DNA of 64,000 nt from Cognatishimia activa (GCF_017798205.1 NZ_CP060010.1:806001-870000); one strand, 5' to 3'. Shown: positions 1 to 8,370, counted from the first letter of the stretch. Numbers and translations are program-made. Notes: generated by a model from the sequence alone, not told the origin.

Positions 1-450
1 CGCAAGGGATTTAACGCGCTGGAAACAGAGCTGAAGCAGCTGAAATCCGTGGAACGCCCCGCGATTATCGAAGCCATCGCCGAGGCTCGCGAGTTGGGCG
101 ACCTCAAAGAGAACGCGGAATACCACTCTGCGCGCGAAAAGCAGGGCTTTATCGAAGGCCGCATCAAAGAACTTGAGGGCATCATTTCGCTGGCCGAAGT
201 CATCGACCCTGCGTCCCTGTCTGGCTCTGTCAAATTCGGCGCGACTGTGACCGTGGCCGATGAGGACACTGACGAAGAAAAGACCTGGCAGATCGTTGGC
301 GAGTATGAGGCCAATGTGGAACAGGGGCTTTTGAATATCAAATCCCCCATCGCCCGCGCCTTGATCGGCAAAGAAGAAGGCGACAGTGTAGAGGTGCGCA
401 CGCCGGGTGGTGTGAAAAGTTACGAGATCGTCGAGATTGCCTACGTGTAG
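1..450 (+). CDS. greA: Transcription elongation factor GreA, 3' part (5' end outside window)
   Basis: GreA enters the RNA polymerase secondary channel and stimulates cleavage of backtracked transcripts. The frame is open from base 1, so the gene starts upstream; about 149 of the usual 155-160 residues are present. The N-terminal coiled coil is recognisable from the [18 protein letters not shown] stretch, which carries the tip acidic residues. The C-terminal FKBP-like half contains [14 protein letters not shown] and ends YEIVEIAYV, as is typical for the family. The stop is followed by 28 bp and then the start of an unrelated membrane-protein gene on the same strand. No terminator is visible, so read-through is likely. 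Confidence 0.96.
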   Translation, partial: RKGFNALETELKQLKSVERPAIIEAIAEARELGDLKENAEYHSAREKQGFIEGRIKELEGIISLAEVIDPASLSGSVKFGATVTVADEDTDEEKTWQIVGEYEANVEQGLLNIKSPIARALIGKEEGDSVEVRTPGGVKSYEIVEIAYV

Positions 451-478
451 GCTCGGCACAGCGTGAACCGGGGGCCTC

Positions 479-1489
479 ATGGCCGAAGATCAAGACAGCC
501 AGCCAACACCGATTGGCCTTTATAGCCGTCCAAATGCGCCGAGCGTGACGGGTGTGGAACTCGTGGCCGTCGCGTTGACGGCGGTGTGGGTTGCCGCCTG
601 CGTGGTGTTTTTTGTGGTGCTGGAACCTGACACCGCTGGTCTTGATTCCCTCCGCTTCGTGATGACGATGCTTGCGGTCTTTATGCCGGTCGCGATGATC
701 TGGGTTGCGGCTTTCGTTGCTCGGTCCAGCCGCGTGATGCGCGAAGAAGGACGCCGCCTGCAGGTGTCGATTGACGCGCTGCGTCAGAATTATACGGGGC
801 AGGTTCAGGCCTCTGGACGCGGACTCGAGCCTTCGATTGCCAAGAAGCTCGACGAGATCGCAGCGGCGCAACGTAAGACTGAGTCTGCGATTGCGATGTT
901 CTCGACGTCTCGGGATGCGGTTCAGGCCACGCGTCCGATCGCAGAACCTGCGCCTGAGGTCGACCTCGAAGATCAGGGATTTCTGGCCTTGGGAACGACC
1001 GCCGAGGATCTTACACCGCCGCTTGAGAAAGACGACTTTATCCGCGCACTGCATTTCCCTGAGAATGCCGAGGACCAGTCAGGCTTCAATGCTCTGCGGC
1101 GTGCGCTGAAGGATCGTCAGGTCTCGCAGCTTGTTCAAGCGGCGCAGGATGTTCTCACTCTGCTCAGTCAGGACGGCATCTACATGGATGACCTACGCCC
1201 TGATCTGGCACGCCCCGAGATTTGGCGCATGTTTGCTGAAGGTAAACGCGGTCGCGAGATCGCGTCTTTGGGCGGCGTGCGCGATCGTTCCTCGTTGGCG
1301 CTGGCGGCTGGACGGATGAAGCAGGATCCGATTTTCAGGGATGCGGTGCATCATTTCCTGCGCCGGTTTGATCAGTCTTTTGTGGATTTTGAGAAAACCG
1401 CTAGTGACGCGGATATCGCCGCTTTGGGCGACACACGGACAGCTCGGGCGTTTATGCTGTTAGGCCGTGTGGCGGGCATCTTTGATTGA
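479..1489 (+). CDS. Conserved two-helix membrane protein of unknown function
   Basis: I do not recognise a named family. The 336-residue product has two hydrophobic segments, around residues 25-47 and 57-82. A charged stretch at about 85-140 could form a coiled coil. A soluble C-terminal half, from about residue 180, is rich in helix-forming and hydrophobic residues. The topology suggests an inner-membrane protein with a large cytoplasmic domain. It begins with ATG 28 bp after greA on the same strand and ends at a compact hairpin (1490-1506), so it may be cotranscribed with greA. No catalytic motif is visible. From memory it resembles hypothetical proteins found next to greA in other roseobacters, but that link is weak. 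Confidence 0.8.
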   Translation: MAEDQDSQPTPIGLYSRPNAPSVTGVELVAVALTAVWVAACVVFFVVLEPDTAGLDSLRFVMTMLAVFMPVAMIWVAAFVARSSRVMREEGRRLQVSIDALRQNYTGQVQASGRGLEPSIAKKLDEIAAAQRKTESAIAMFSTSRDAVQATRPIAEPAPEVDLEDQGFLALGTTAEDLTPPLEKDDFIRALHFPENAEDQSGFNALRRALKDRQVSQLVQAAQDVLTLLSQDGIYMDDLRPDLARPEIWRMFAEGKRGREIASLGGVRDRSSLALAAGRMKQDPIFRDAVHHFLRRFDQSFVDFEKTASDADIAALGDTRTARAFMLLGRVAGIFD

Positions 1490-1506
1490 TTGGGGCTGCG
1501 CCCCAA
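1490..1506 (+). terminator. GC hairpin after the membrane-protein gene
   Basis: A 7-bp perfect stem (TTGGGGC / GCCCCAA) with a 3-nt TGC loop starts just after the stop at 1489. It is followed by GTTTGAGTATTTCT, a weak U-rich tract that is also the start of a dispersed repeat copy. It sits in the 49-bp gap between convergent genes (this one and moeA). Confidence 0.55.
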
Positions 1507-1507
1507 G

Positions 1508-1532
1508 TTTGAGTATTTCTGGCAAGATGAAA
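1508..1532 (+). repeat. Dispersed intergenic repeat, copy 1
   Basis: This is a copy of a short element with approximate consensus GAGTATTTnTGGCAAGATGA followed by AAA. It lies directly 3' of a terminator-like stem, between convergent genes. Other copies are at 19741-19765, 46278-46297, 46308-46332 (inverted) and 61790-61814 (inverted). Confidence 0.6.
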
Positions 1533-1538
1533 AGGGCG

Positions 1539-2795
1539 TCAGAGCCCGAAATCCGCGTAGGAGATATAGCGCACTGGGGTTCCAGGCGTGATGTCCTGCG
1601 CTTCGTCGGACAGCTCAACAAGCCCTTCCGCCCAACTTAGACCCGAAATGCGGCCGGACCCTTCAGAGGGGAAGACTTCGACCTGTCCTTGCCTCACGCG
1701 CGCGCGCAGGTATTCGCGACGCCCTGCCTTTTTGGATTTGGTGAAAGCGGCGGGCAGCATGAATCCCTGGGGAATGTTCCAGCTTTGACCCGCCATCAGG
1801 CGCATCACAGGGCGCGCAAGGATCAAAGTACAGACCATCGCAGCGACCGGATTGCCCGGAAGACCAAATACAGGAGTTCCTTCCCACACACCCAGCGCCA
1901 AAGGCCGGCCCGGTTTGATCGCGATCCGCCAAAGCGCCATGGTGCCGGTTTCATTCAGAAGCGCGGACATGTGGTCCTCGTCTCCGGCAGAGGCCCCGCC
2001 TGAGGTGAGGATGACATCCGCCTCTTGGGCCGCACGGGTGAGGCCATCCTTTAGAATGTCGCGCTGGTCCGGCATGCGTCCCATGTCGATGGGCTCGTGA
2101 CCAAGCTTCTTGATTGCCGCCAAAAGCATGGGGCGATTGGCGTCATAGATCTGTTCATCGCTGGCGGCAGCCCCCGCCTCGGCCAATTCATCCCCGGTTG
2201 AGATCACGGCCACACGCAGAGGCTTGTGGAGCGTCACGCGCCCAACGCCCGTGGCTGACAGAAGCCCGAGGTCGGCGGGGGTTAAGCGATGACCGGCCGG
2301 GAAGAGCGTCTCGCCCGCCCGCACATCTTCGCCCGCTTTGCGTGCATTCGCCCCAATCTTGAGGGGGCCGTGGAAGGCGATATGGCCGTCTTCGAGGTGT
2401 ACGTCTTCTTGCAGGATGACCGTATCCGTACCCGCAGGCAAATTTGCACCCGTCAAAACGCGCAGCGCGTGGGTGTCTGGCACTACACCGTCAAATGGTT
2501 GCCCTGCCGCAGAACGCCCCTCGCACAAAGGCACGCGATGCACGTCCTCTTCGTACCGCGCACCTGTCAGAGCATAGCCATCCACCGCACAATTTGCGTG
2601 GGGCGGATGAGAGCGCTCGGCCATCACAGGCTCTGCCAAGATCCGGTCAAGTGCGTCCGCAACGGGCAAATCCTCAGCCTCAGTGACGCCTGACATACGA
2701 GATTGCAAAAGCGCTAAGGCCTCATCCACCGGGGTCCAATGCACCCCGGGCGGCAGGGCGAAACAGTCGTTCTTTAAGGGCGGCGGCTTGGTCAT
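1539..2795 (-). CDS. moeA: Molybdopterin molybdenumtransferase MoeA
   Basis: MoeA inserts molybdate into adenylylated molybdopterin, the last common step of molybdenum-cofactor synthesis in the cytoplasm. The 418-residue length matches the family. Visible marks are the early DALDRILAEPVMA segment, the ANCAVDGYAL motif, the GTDTVILQED region, the MoCF-domain signatures VISTGDEL and ILTSGGASAGDEDH, and PGRPLALGVWEGTPVFGLPG near residue 310. The ATG at 2795 overlaps the mobB stop by 4 nt. This is therefore the last gene of the fdhD-mobA-mobB-moeA run, and translational coupling is likely. Confidence 0.96.
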   Translation of the reverse strand: MTKPPPLKNDCFALPPGVHWTPVDEALALLQSRMSGVTEAEDLPVADALDRILAEPVMAERSHPPHANCAVDGYALTGARYEEDVHRVPLCEGRSAAGQPFDGVVPDTHALRVLTGANLPAGTDTVILQEDVHLEDGHIAFHGPLKIGANARKAGEDVRAGETLFPAGHRLTPADLGLLSATGVGRVTLHKPLRVAVISTGDELAEAGAAASDEQIYDANRPMLLAAIKKLGHEPIDMGRMPDQRDILKDGLTRAAQEADVILTSGGASAGDEDHMSALLNETGTMALWRIAIKPGRPLALGVWEGTPVFGLPGNPVAAMVCTLILARPVMRLMAGQSWNIPQGFMLPAAFTKSKKAGRREYLRARVRQGQVEVFPSEGSGRISGLSWAEGLVELSDEAQDITPGTPVRYISYADFGL

Positions 2796-3292
2796 ATTGC
2801 AAGGTCCAAATGGTGCGCGATGAATAGCGCGATCGCTGGAATATCATCGAGATCAAACTGAGGAATATCGCGATCTAGCGAGACGGGGGTATCAGTCGCC
2901 AAAGCCACAACAGAGGGCGTGTTGGCTGCGATAAGCCCTTGGCTGGTTTCGGCCCGATGTGCCTCGATTTTCGGGTGGTCTTCGGCCTTGAAGCCCTCGA
3001 TCAGCACCAGATCCACTGGCGCGAGACGGGCGATCAGATCGTCCAGTGTCGGCGGCGCGCCACGGTGCTCTTTCAGGATCGCATAGCGCGCATCAGAGGC
3101 AAGCACGACCTCTGAGGCGCCGGCCATGCGATGTTTATGGGTGTCGGTACCTTTGGGATCCAAATCCACCGAATGATGGGTGCGTTTGATGGTAGAGACC
3201 GTGATCCCTTTGGCAGTGAACTCCGCGACCAGACGTTGTGTCAGCGTGGTTTTACCCGCGTTCTTCCAGCCGGTGATGCCAAAGCGCTTCAT
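2792..3292 (-). CDS. mobB: Molybdopterin-guanine dinucleotide biosynthesis adaptor MobB
   Basis: MobB is a small P-loop GTPase thought to assist MobA in forming the guanine-dinucleotide form of the molybdenum cofactor. The N-terminus MKRFGITGWKNAGKTTL carries the Walker A motif (GWKNAGKTT). Other family features are STIKRTHHSVDLDPKGTDTHKH and VLIEGFKAEDHPKIE, the latter matching the conserved EGFK segment. At 166 residues the length is normal. It overlaps mobA upstream and moeA downstream by 4 nt each, which supports a single operon. Confidence 0.95.
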   Translation of the reverse strand: MKRFGITGWKNAGKTTLTQRLVAEFTAKGITVSTIKRTHHSVDLDPKGTDTHKHRMAGASEVVLASDARYAILKEHRGAPPTLDDLIARLAPVDLVLIEGFKAEDHPKIEAHRAETSQGLIAANTPSVVALATDTPVSLDRDIPQFDLDDIPAIALFIAHHLDLAI

Positions 3293-3903
3293 GCCATCGC
3301 CTCATAGATCGCACGGGCGGCTTCAAGGTCTTCGGGTGTATTCACGTTGAAAAAGGGATCGAAATCTGTGCTTGGGAACTCGGCTGTGACCGCATCATGT
3401 GCGTCTGTCCACAGCACCACTTTGCGCAGCCCATCCGTCAAGGCTTGGCGCAGCTCTTCACGCAAGGCGACCGGCCAAAGGCCGAATGTAGGCTGTCGCC
3501 AGAGTTTGCCGTCATCGTCGCGACTTGCGGCAAGTGCGAGCGGCATGCTCCCTGAGGCGGCCCGCAGCTTGCCAACCAAGTCCTCTGGGAAAAACGGCGT
3601 GTCGGCGGCCACGCTGACGATGCTGTCCGCCCCCTGCCTAGCGGCCCAGTCCAGACCGGCCAGAACACCCGCCAACGGGCCAGGATGGCCCGCGAGGCTA
3701 TCGGGAAGCACGGGCAAACCAGTATCCGCGAAACGGTTTGCATCGCCATTCGCATTTAGAGCGATACCGCTGACTTGCGGTGTGAGCCGCGCGATCACGA
3801 GATCCAGTAGGCTTTGATCCCCGAGCATCAGCCGCCCTTTGTCGCCGCCGCCCATACGTGTGGCGCGGCCTCCGGCGAGGATCACTCCGAGTGGGGCGTT
3901 CAT
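3289..3903 (-). CDS. mobA: Molybdenum cofactor guanylyltransferase MobA
   Basis: MobA transfers GMP from GTP to the molybdenum cofactor to give the dinucleotide form used by DMSO-reductase-family enzymes such as formate dehydrogenase. The nucleotide-binding loop LAGGRATRMGGGDKGRLM lies at residues 10-27. The metal-binding region appears as VSVAADTPFFPEDL, with the family's conserved Asp. The C-terminal FFNVNTPEDL matches the family ending. The 204-residue length is standard. The ATG overlaps the fdhD stop by 4 nt, and the stop overlaps the mobB start. Confidence 0.95.
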   Translation of the reverse strand: MNAPLGVILAGGRATRMGGGDKGRLMLGDQSLLDLVIARLTPQVSGIALNANGDANRFADTGLPVLPDSLAGHPGPLAGVLAGLDWAARQGADSIVSVAADTPFFPEDLVGKLRAASGSMPLALAASRDDDGKLWRQPTFGLWPVALREELRQALTDGLRKVVLWTDAHDAVTAEFPSTDFDPFFNVNTPEDLEAARAIYEAMA

Positions 3904-4787
3904 GACGCTGCCCCTTTGCGGCGGCTTTTCTTGGGGTCGTCGGCGACCGAGGAGGGATCTGCGTCATAGGTCAGACGGTCTTGGCCCGACAGGCAGACAA
4001 ACCGCGCGCCGCGCAGACGACCGATCAGGGTCAGGCCAACCTGCTGGGCGATTTCCACGCCCCAAGCCGTAAACCCAGAGCGGCTGGCCAAAGCCGGAAT
4101 GCCCATGAGAGCACATTTGATGACCATCTCCGAGGTCAGACGACCGGTTGTATAAAGCAGCTTATTGTCAGGAGATGTGCCCGTCTCGAGCATCCATCCA
4201 GCGATTTTGTCGACGGCGTTGTGGCGGCCCACGTCCTCCATATAGACCAGCGGGCGGTTGCCTTCGCAGAGCACAGTTCCATGAATCGCGCCCGCCTCAA
4301 GATAGAGCGACGGCGTGCGATTAATGATCGACGACAGTTGATAAAGGTCGCTGGTGCGGATCGACAGCGACGGCAGCTCAAGATCCTCCAGCCCTTCCAT
4401 CATATCGCCAAAAACCGTGCCCACGGCGCAGCCGCTGGTGCGGGTCTTTTTCTTGAGCTTATCTTCGTGGTTGGTTTCCTGCTCCGTGCGCACGACGACG
4501 GTTTCGAGTTCCTCGTCAAATTGCACGGCGGTGACCTGATCCGCGTCAGACAACATCCGTTGATTGCGCAGAAAGCCAAGCGCAAGATACTCGGGATAAT
4601 CCCCGATGGTCATCGCGGTCACGATCTCTTGGCTGTTGAGGTAGATCGTCAGGGGGCGTTCTTCGACCACCGACGTGTCCACCGGCTGACCGTTGTGATC
4701 TACACCGGCGACAGACCGCGACAAACCGGCCCCCGAAGGGTTCGGCGCAATTAGATACGTGTGGTCATTTAACTTTGCCAATTGCAA
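3900..4787 (-). CDS. fdhD: Formate dehydrogenase accessory sulfurtransferase FdhD
   Basis: FdhD moves sulfur from a cysteine desulfurase to the bis-MGD cofactor of formate dehydrogenase, so it belongs with mobA/mobB/moeA, to which it is fused by 4-nt overlaps. Family marks are SQEIVTAMTIGDYPEYLALGF, ASRSGFTAWGVEIAQ and a central VYMEDVGRHNAVDKI. The expected CxxC appears as SGCAVG, keeping only the first Cys. No in-frame ATG exists near the N-terminus. The start is therefore probably TTG at 4787, or the TTG two codons later, with no strong Shine-Dalgarno. No formate dehydrogenase structural gene is in the window. Confidence 0.9.
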   Translation of the reverse strand: MQLAKLNDHTYLIAPNPSGAGLSRSVAGVDHNGQPVDTSVVEERPLTIYLNSQEIVTAMTIGDYPEYLALGFLRNQRMLSDADQVTAVQFDEELETVVVRTEQETNHEDKLKKKTRTSGCAVGTVFGDMMEGLEDLELPSLSIRTSDLYQLSSIINRTPSLYLEAGAIHGTVLCEGNRPLVYMEDVGRHNAVDKIAGWMLETGTSPDNKLLYTTGRLTSEMVIKCALMGIPALASRSGFTAWGVEIAQQVGLTLIGRLRGARFVCLSGQDRLTYDADPSSVADDPKKSRRKGAAS

Positions 4788-4839
4788 GACTCACTGAGCG
4801 GGATTAGGCGTTATGCGTTGGTAAAACTAGGCATTTTGG

Positions 4840-5553
4840 ATGAGTACGACCACCTCGAAATCGTCATTTTGGCAAGGATTGCGCGACGGGCTGCCGTTTA
4901 TTCTGGTGATCGTCCCGTTTTCGGCGCTTTTCGGAGTGGTCGCGACCGAGGCCGGATTGAACGTTTATGAAACACTTGCCTTCTCTGTTGTGGTGATCGC
5001 AGGTGCTGCGCAGTTCACCGCGGTGCAGCTGATGATGGACAATACGCCGACCATCATTGTGATCCTCTCGGCCTTGGCCGTGAACCTCAGGATGGCGATC
5101 TATTCCGCCTCGCTTGCGCCCTATCTACGTGATGCCAAGATCTGGCAACGTGCGCTCGTGGCCTATGGCACGGTCGATCAAAGCTATGCACTGTCGGCCG
5201 CGAAATACGAGAACGAGCCCGACATGACCACGGCCCAACGTCTGGCCTATTTTTCGGGCTGTTTGGTGCCAGTGCTACCGCTTTGGTATGGGTTCACTGT
5301 CGTCGGTGCTTTGGGTGGCAAGGCCGTACCTGACTCATGGGCGCTCGATTTCGCGGTGCCACTGTGTTTCCTTGCCATGATCGGGCCGATGTTGCGCACC
5401 CTGCCCCATTTGACGGCAGCGCTGGTGTCCATTGCAGCGGCACTCGGCTTTACCTGGGTTCCGTTCAACCTTGGCCTCTTGATCGCCGCATTCCTCGCTA
5501 TGGTCGCGGCTGTGCAATGCGAATCCTTTCTGGAACGGAGATCCAAAACATGA
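4840..5553 (+). CDS. azlC: AzlC-family branched-chain amino acid permease
   Basis: This is the large subunit of a two-protein inner-membrane exporter for branched-chain amino acids. The 237-residue protein has several hydrophobic segments. It carries the AzlC pattern GLPFILVIVPFSALFGVV near the N-terminus, followed by FTAVQLMMDNTP and LAVNLRMAIYSASLAPYL. ATG at 4840 is divergent from fdhD with a 52-bp gap. The stop overlaps the azlD start as ATGA (5550-5553), the usual coupled arrangement for this pair. Confidence 0.93.
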   Translation: MSTTTSKSSFWQGLRDGLPFILVIVPFSALFGVVATEAGLNVYETLAFSVVVIAGAAQFTAVQLMMDNTPTIIVILSALAVNLRMAIYSASLAPYLRDAKIWQRALVAYGTVDQSYALSAAKYENEPDMTTAQRLAYFSGCLVPVLPLWYGFTVVGALGGKAVPDSWALDFAVPLCFLAMIGPMLRTLPHLTAALVSIAAALGFTWVPFNLGLLIAAFLAMVAAVQCESFLERRSKT

Positions 5554-5876
5554 GCGAACATCCGGATCTCTGGCTGATCATTGTGGCCCTTGGGCTAGGC
5601 AGCTTTGGCCTGCGCTTCATGTTCACGGGGCTCTTGGGATCCTGGTCCATGCCCGCAATCATCCTGCGGCATCTGCGCTATGCGGCGGTGGCTGTCCTGC
5701 CGGGACTGGTCGCGCCACTGGTTCTGTGGCCCAGTACAACGGACGGGCAGATCGATCCGGCCCGCTTGACGGCTGCGGTGGTCACTTTGGGCGTCGCGAT
5801 GATCTTTAAACGCGTGCTCTTGGCCATCGTGACCGGAGCTGGCACGTTGTTCTTGATGCTCTATCTGATCGCTTAA
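5550..5876 (+). CDS. azlD: AzlD-family small subunit of branched-chain amino acid exporter
   Basis: This 108-residue protein with about four hydrophobic segments (starting MSEHPDLWLIIVALGLGSFG) is the partner of AzlC. The frame stays open well upstream inside azlC. The ATG at 5550 is chosen because it forms the ATGA overlap with the azlC stop and gives the normal family length. It contains the family-like segment LRHLRYAAVAVLPGLVAPL. The gene ends 1 bp from the stop of a convergent lipoprotein gene. Confidence 0.9.
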   Translation: MSEHPDLWLIIVALGLGSFGLRFMFTGLLGSWSMPAIILRHLRYAAVAVLPGLVAPLVLWPSTTDGQIDPARLTAAVVTLGVAMIFKRVLLAIVTGAGTLFLMLYLIA

Positions 5877-5877
5877 A

Positions 5878-6495
5878 TCAGCGTTCGTATTCAGGAACGA
5901 ATTCTGCCAGCACTTTGGATTTATCGTCGCCGTCGTATTCATAAAGACGCTCAAAGGTGGCGCCTTTCTCAGCAAAATAATCCATCAGCTTGCGCGGATA
6001 AAACGACTGCGGCGCATCCTCAAATCCAGGCAATTGACCGACCAGAGCTGAGGTCGACTTTGCACAATAAGATTGCTGCACAGCAGGATGATTGACCGCC
6101 AACTGTAGCGCCATTTCAGCCACTTCAGGCGAGACGACCAGTTCCTGAATCACGACGTGATAAGTCTCACGCGCGTGGAAACGAGTGTATTGGTCGACCA
6201 GATAGGGGGTCATTCCATAGACCGTGTCATTACGCGACACGATCTGAGGGTGGCGGAAAGAACCCGCCGGATCAAAGGCAACCCGCTGGCTGCCGTTGAT
6301 CAAAATAGAAGTATGTGCCCCCGATCCGCTGCGGTTTGACAACATTGTAAACAGCGTCAGCTTGGGTGGCCCATTGTGAGTATAGGCGGCGCGCTGGACC
6401 TCTTCGAGCGTTGCTCCGCCTTGATTGGGCACCGTACAGGCGCTTAGCATCAAAGGAAGCACAAGAAGAATTACGGCCTTAAACAAACGCGCCAT
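5878..6495 (-). CDS. Lipoprotein of unknown function
   Basis: The 205-residue product begins MARLFKAVILLVLPLMLSAC, a clear lipoprotein signal with lipobox LSAC, so Cys20 is the probable lipidated residue. The soluble part contains GSGAHTSILINGSQRVAFDP, which recalls the substrate-facing loop of DUF4105-like or papain-fold envelope proteins, but this is only a resemblance. A conserved-looking Cys lies near residue 145 (QQSYCAKSTSAL). The product would be exported and anchored in the envelope. Its start is 22 bp downstream of the stop of the oxidase subunit IV gene on the same strand. Confidence 0.75.
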   Translation of the reverse strand: MARLFKAVILLVLPLMLSACTVPNQGGATLEEVQRAAYTHNGPPKLTLFTMLSNRSGSGAHTSILINGSQRVAFDPAGSFRHPQIVSRNDTVYGMTPYLVDQYTRFHARETYHVVIQELVVSPEVAEMALQLAVNHPAVQQSYCAKSTSALVGQLPGFEDAPQSFYPRKLMDYFAEKGATFERLYEYDGDDKSKVLAEFVPEYER

Positions 6496-6517
6496 ACCAC
6501 TTACTCCTGAAACGGGT

Positions 6518-6652
6518 TTAGCCGTTTACAATCGCGATAAAGATCAGAAGCGCGACGGAAACTGCTGCGACCCAGGTCGAGCCTTTGATAAAGCCTGCGA
6601 AAGCTTTTTCCTGTACTTCAATGTTCATCGAACCGTGTTCATGTTCAGCCAT
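6518..6652 (-). CDS. Small aa3-type cytochrome c oxidase subunit IV
   Basis: The 44-residue product MAEHEHGSMNIEVQEKAFAG... has one C-terminal transmembrane helix (about residues 26-42). It matches the short alphaproteobacterial subunit IV of aa3-type cytochrome oxidase (Pfam COX4_pro_2 type), with the typical N-terminal EHxHG and the MNIEVQEKAFAGFIK segment. The longer open frame reaches 6715, but the ATG at 6652 has an AAGGA upstream and gives the family length. It is unlinked here to the other oxidase subunits, as is usual in this group. Confidence 0.9.
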   Translation of the reverse strand: MAEHEHGSMNIEVQEKAFAGFIKGSTWVAAVSVALLIFIAIVNG

Positions 6653-6751
6653 GAGAGATGTCCTTGTATCTGGTGTTAAGGGCTGGATACTGGATTCCTT
6701 GCATAGTGTCACCACACCAATACGTCAGCGCGGCGAAGAATCGCGGTCTAA

Positions 6752-6796
6752 AGCGTTTTGCGTTAAACTTGACACACAAGTTTGACACAAAACGCT
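6752..6796. promoter_or_regulatory. 45-bp nested dyad in the spacer between two minus-strand genes
   Basis: Outer arms AGCGTTTTG (6752-6760) and CAAAACGCT (6788-6796) enclose inner arms AAACTTG (6765-6771) and CAAGTTT (6777-6783) around a 5-nt ACACA centre. Of 20 positions per arm 18 pair, and one more could wobble as RNA. TTGACA occurs twice on the plus strand inside it. It lies between the DUF6173-like gene and the oxidase subunit gene. It could be a transcription-factor operator or an RNA hairpin; no U-tract follows, so a simple terminator is less likely. Confidence 0.5.
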
Positions 6797-6861
6797 CGGA
6801 ACCTCTTAGCGTTGTGGGCGTTTCCCGATCAACCTGTGACCCAGGTCAATCGCGAAACGCC

Positions 6862-7311
6862 TTAGGTGTTTTTCTGCAAGTCTTGGGCCAGTCGAAAGCC
6901 GATGCGGTTGGGCTCTGGCAGCTCTTTGGGCTTGGGCAACGCACGCAGCATCACATTCAGCTGGCTGACGTGTTGCACCAATTGCGTTTTCGCACCGATG
7001 TCGTCGGTCCCATAGAACGTCACGATGTCAGGATCGAAATAACCCATGCCTTCGATCCGCAGAACACCAACGTCTCCGCCGGCAAAGCCCATCGCGACTT
7101 CGTGTTCATTGTCGAGCTGTTTCTCGAAATTCTGGATATAAAGGATCAGACGTTCATAGGCCCATTCGGCCGCACTTTTTTGTTCCAGCGGTTTTTGTGC
7201 AACGGTGGTTGGCAGATCCGTCTCGGCCTCTCCATTCGCGTGCGCTTCATAGCGCTTGGGCAGGGCCGCGGCTTCCAAAGCCTCTGCAGAGGTTTTGATA
7301 TCGTTGTTCAT
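6862..7311 (-). CDS. DUF6173-like protein
   Basis: This is a soluble 149-residue protein of unknown function. The N-terminal 35 residues are polar. The rest contains AAEWAYERLILYIQNFEKQL and GVLRIEGMGYFDPDIVTFYG, which I associate with the DUF6173 family of Rhodobacteraceae. No signal peptide, transmembrane segment or catalytic motif is visible. ATG at 7311 is 18 bp downstream of the MBL-fold hydrolase stop (7330) on the same strand, so cotranscription with acyl-CoA dehydrogenase-MBL is plausible. Confidence 0.75.
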   Translation of the reverse strand: MNNDIKTSAEALEAAALPKRYEAHANGEAETDLPTTVAQKPLEQKSAAEWAYERLILYIQNFEKQLDNEHEVAMGFAGGDVGVLRIEGMGYFDPDIVTFYGTDDIGAKTQLVQHVSQLNVMLRALPKPKELPEPNRIGFRLAQDLQKNT

Positions 7312-7329
7312 GTCGCGTCACCCTTTTCA

Positions 7330-8370
7330 CTAAGCCTTAGCTAGCCAGACCCAAGCGCCATCCTCGCGCATAGTGCGGCTGGCTTTGCCAGTTTGATACA
7401 GGTGATTGAGATGGGCAAATGCTTCGACCAAAGCAAGCCCATATTCGCCGGCACCGATTTTTCGTTTGAAGAGCGGCGGGAAGCAGTCGCCGGCGACACG
7501 TGGCTCGGCGATGAATTCCTCAAGGCGTTTGAGCGCGCCGTGATGGTTGTCGATCAACTGGCGCATGCGCAGCGGCAGACCTGTGAAAGGCGTTTTATGT
7601 CCACCCAAAACCAGATGATCTTCGCGCGCATATTGGCTGAGCCGTTCACAGGCCTCCATCCAATCGCCCACCGGATCAGCCTCGGGTTCGGTGGCATAAA
7701 CACCAATGTTAGAGCTGATCGAGGGCAGGATCTGATCGCCTGACAGCACCAGATTGTCATCGCGGCTCCAGAAGGTCGCGTGTTCGGGCGCGTGGCCGTT
7801 GCCGATGTGGACGTCCCAGTCGCGGCCGCCAATGCGGATCACATCGCCTTCTTTGATGCGTTTGAACCCAAGCGGCATGGGGTGGACGACATCGGCAAAG
7901 TTAAACGGGCGCTCGTTGCGGCGGGCTTCAAGGATCTTGGGATCCATGCCAGCGGATCGATAGAAGGCCACCGTTTCTTGCGCGGGCACCGCCTGTTCGT
8001 CCAACTGCAACATGCGCGAAAACAGCCAAGCCGTGCGCGTTGTCCAAAGCGTTGCACCATGCTCGGACTGAAACCAACCCGCCAAGCCTACGTGGTCGGG
8101 GTGGTGATGGGTGACAATCACGCGCCCGACAGGTTTGCCTGCCAAAGGTCTAGCCAAAACCTTTTCCCAGATCGCGCGGGATCGTTTGGAGGCGAACCCG
8201 GTGTCCACAATGGTCCAGCTGTCACCATCATCCAGCGCATAGACATTCACATGATCCAGCGCCATCGGCAAAGGCAACCGGATCCAAAGCACCCCTTCTG
8301 CGACTTCGATGGCCTCTCCTTCGGCAGGAGGCTCGGGCCAGGGGTACATTAGTCCGGTTGGTGCATTCAT
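7330..8370 (-). CDS. MBL-fold metallo-hydrolase
   Basis: This 346-residue metallo-beta-lactamase-fold hydrolase has the metal-binding motif VTHHHPDHVGLAGW near residue 90 and further ligands in GHAPEHATF and SGDQILP. The closest general type is the glyoxalase II-like or beta-lactamase-like hydrolases with an extended C-terminal helical domain. The start overlaps the stop of the acyl-CoA dehydrogenase by 4 nt. It therefore probably acts in the same acyl-CoA degradation process, perhaps as a thioesterase; that role is inferred only from position. The substrate cannot be read from sequence. Confidence 0.88.
   Translation of the reverse strand: MNAPTGLMYPWPEPPAEGEAIEVAEGVLWIRLPLPMALDHVNVYALDDGDSWTIVDTGFASKRSRAIWEKVLARPLAGKPVGRVIVTHHHPDHVGLAGWFQSEHGATLWTTRTAWLFSRMLQLDEQAVPAQETVAFYRSAGMDPKILEARRNERPFNFADVVHPMPLGFKRIKEGDVIRIGGRDWDVHIGNGHAPEHATFWSRDDNLVLSGDQILPSISSNIGVYATEPEADPVGDWMEACERLSQYAREDHLVLGGHKTPFTGLPLRMRQLIDNHHGALKRLEEFIAEPRVAGDCFPPLFKRKIGAGEYGLALVEAFAHLNHLYQTGKASRTMREDGAWVWLAKA

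Noticed and set aside
338-1054. Long minus-strand ORF (238 codons) opposite the membrane protein gene
   Set aside because: Arg/His-rich shadow frame of a clear plus-strand gene; no start signal or family resemblance.
6658-7344. 228-codon plus-strand ORF through the oxidase/DUF6173 region
   Set aside because: It is antisense to a recognisable minus-strand gene and its composition matches a shadow frame.
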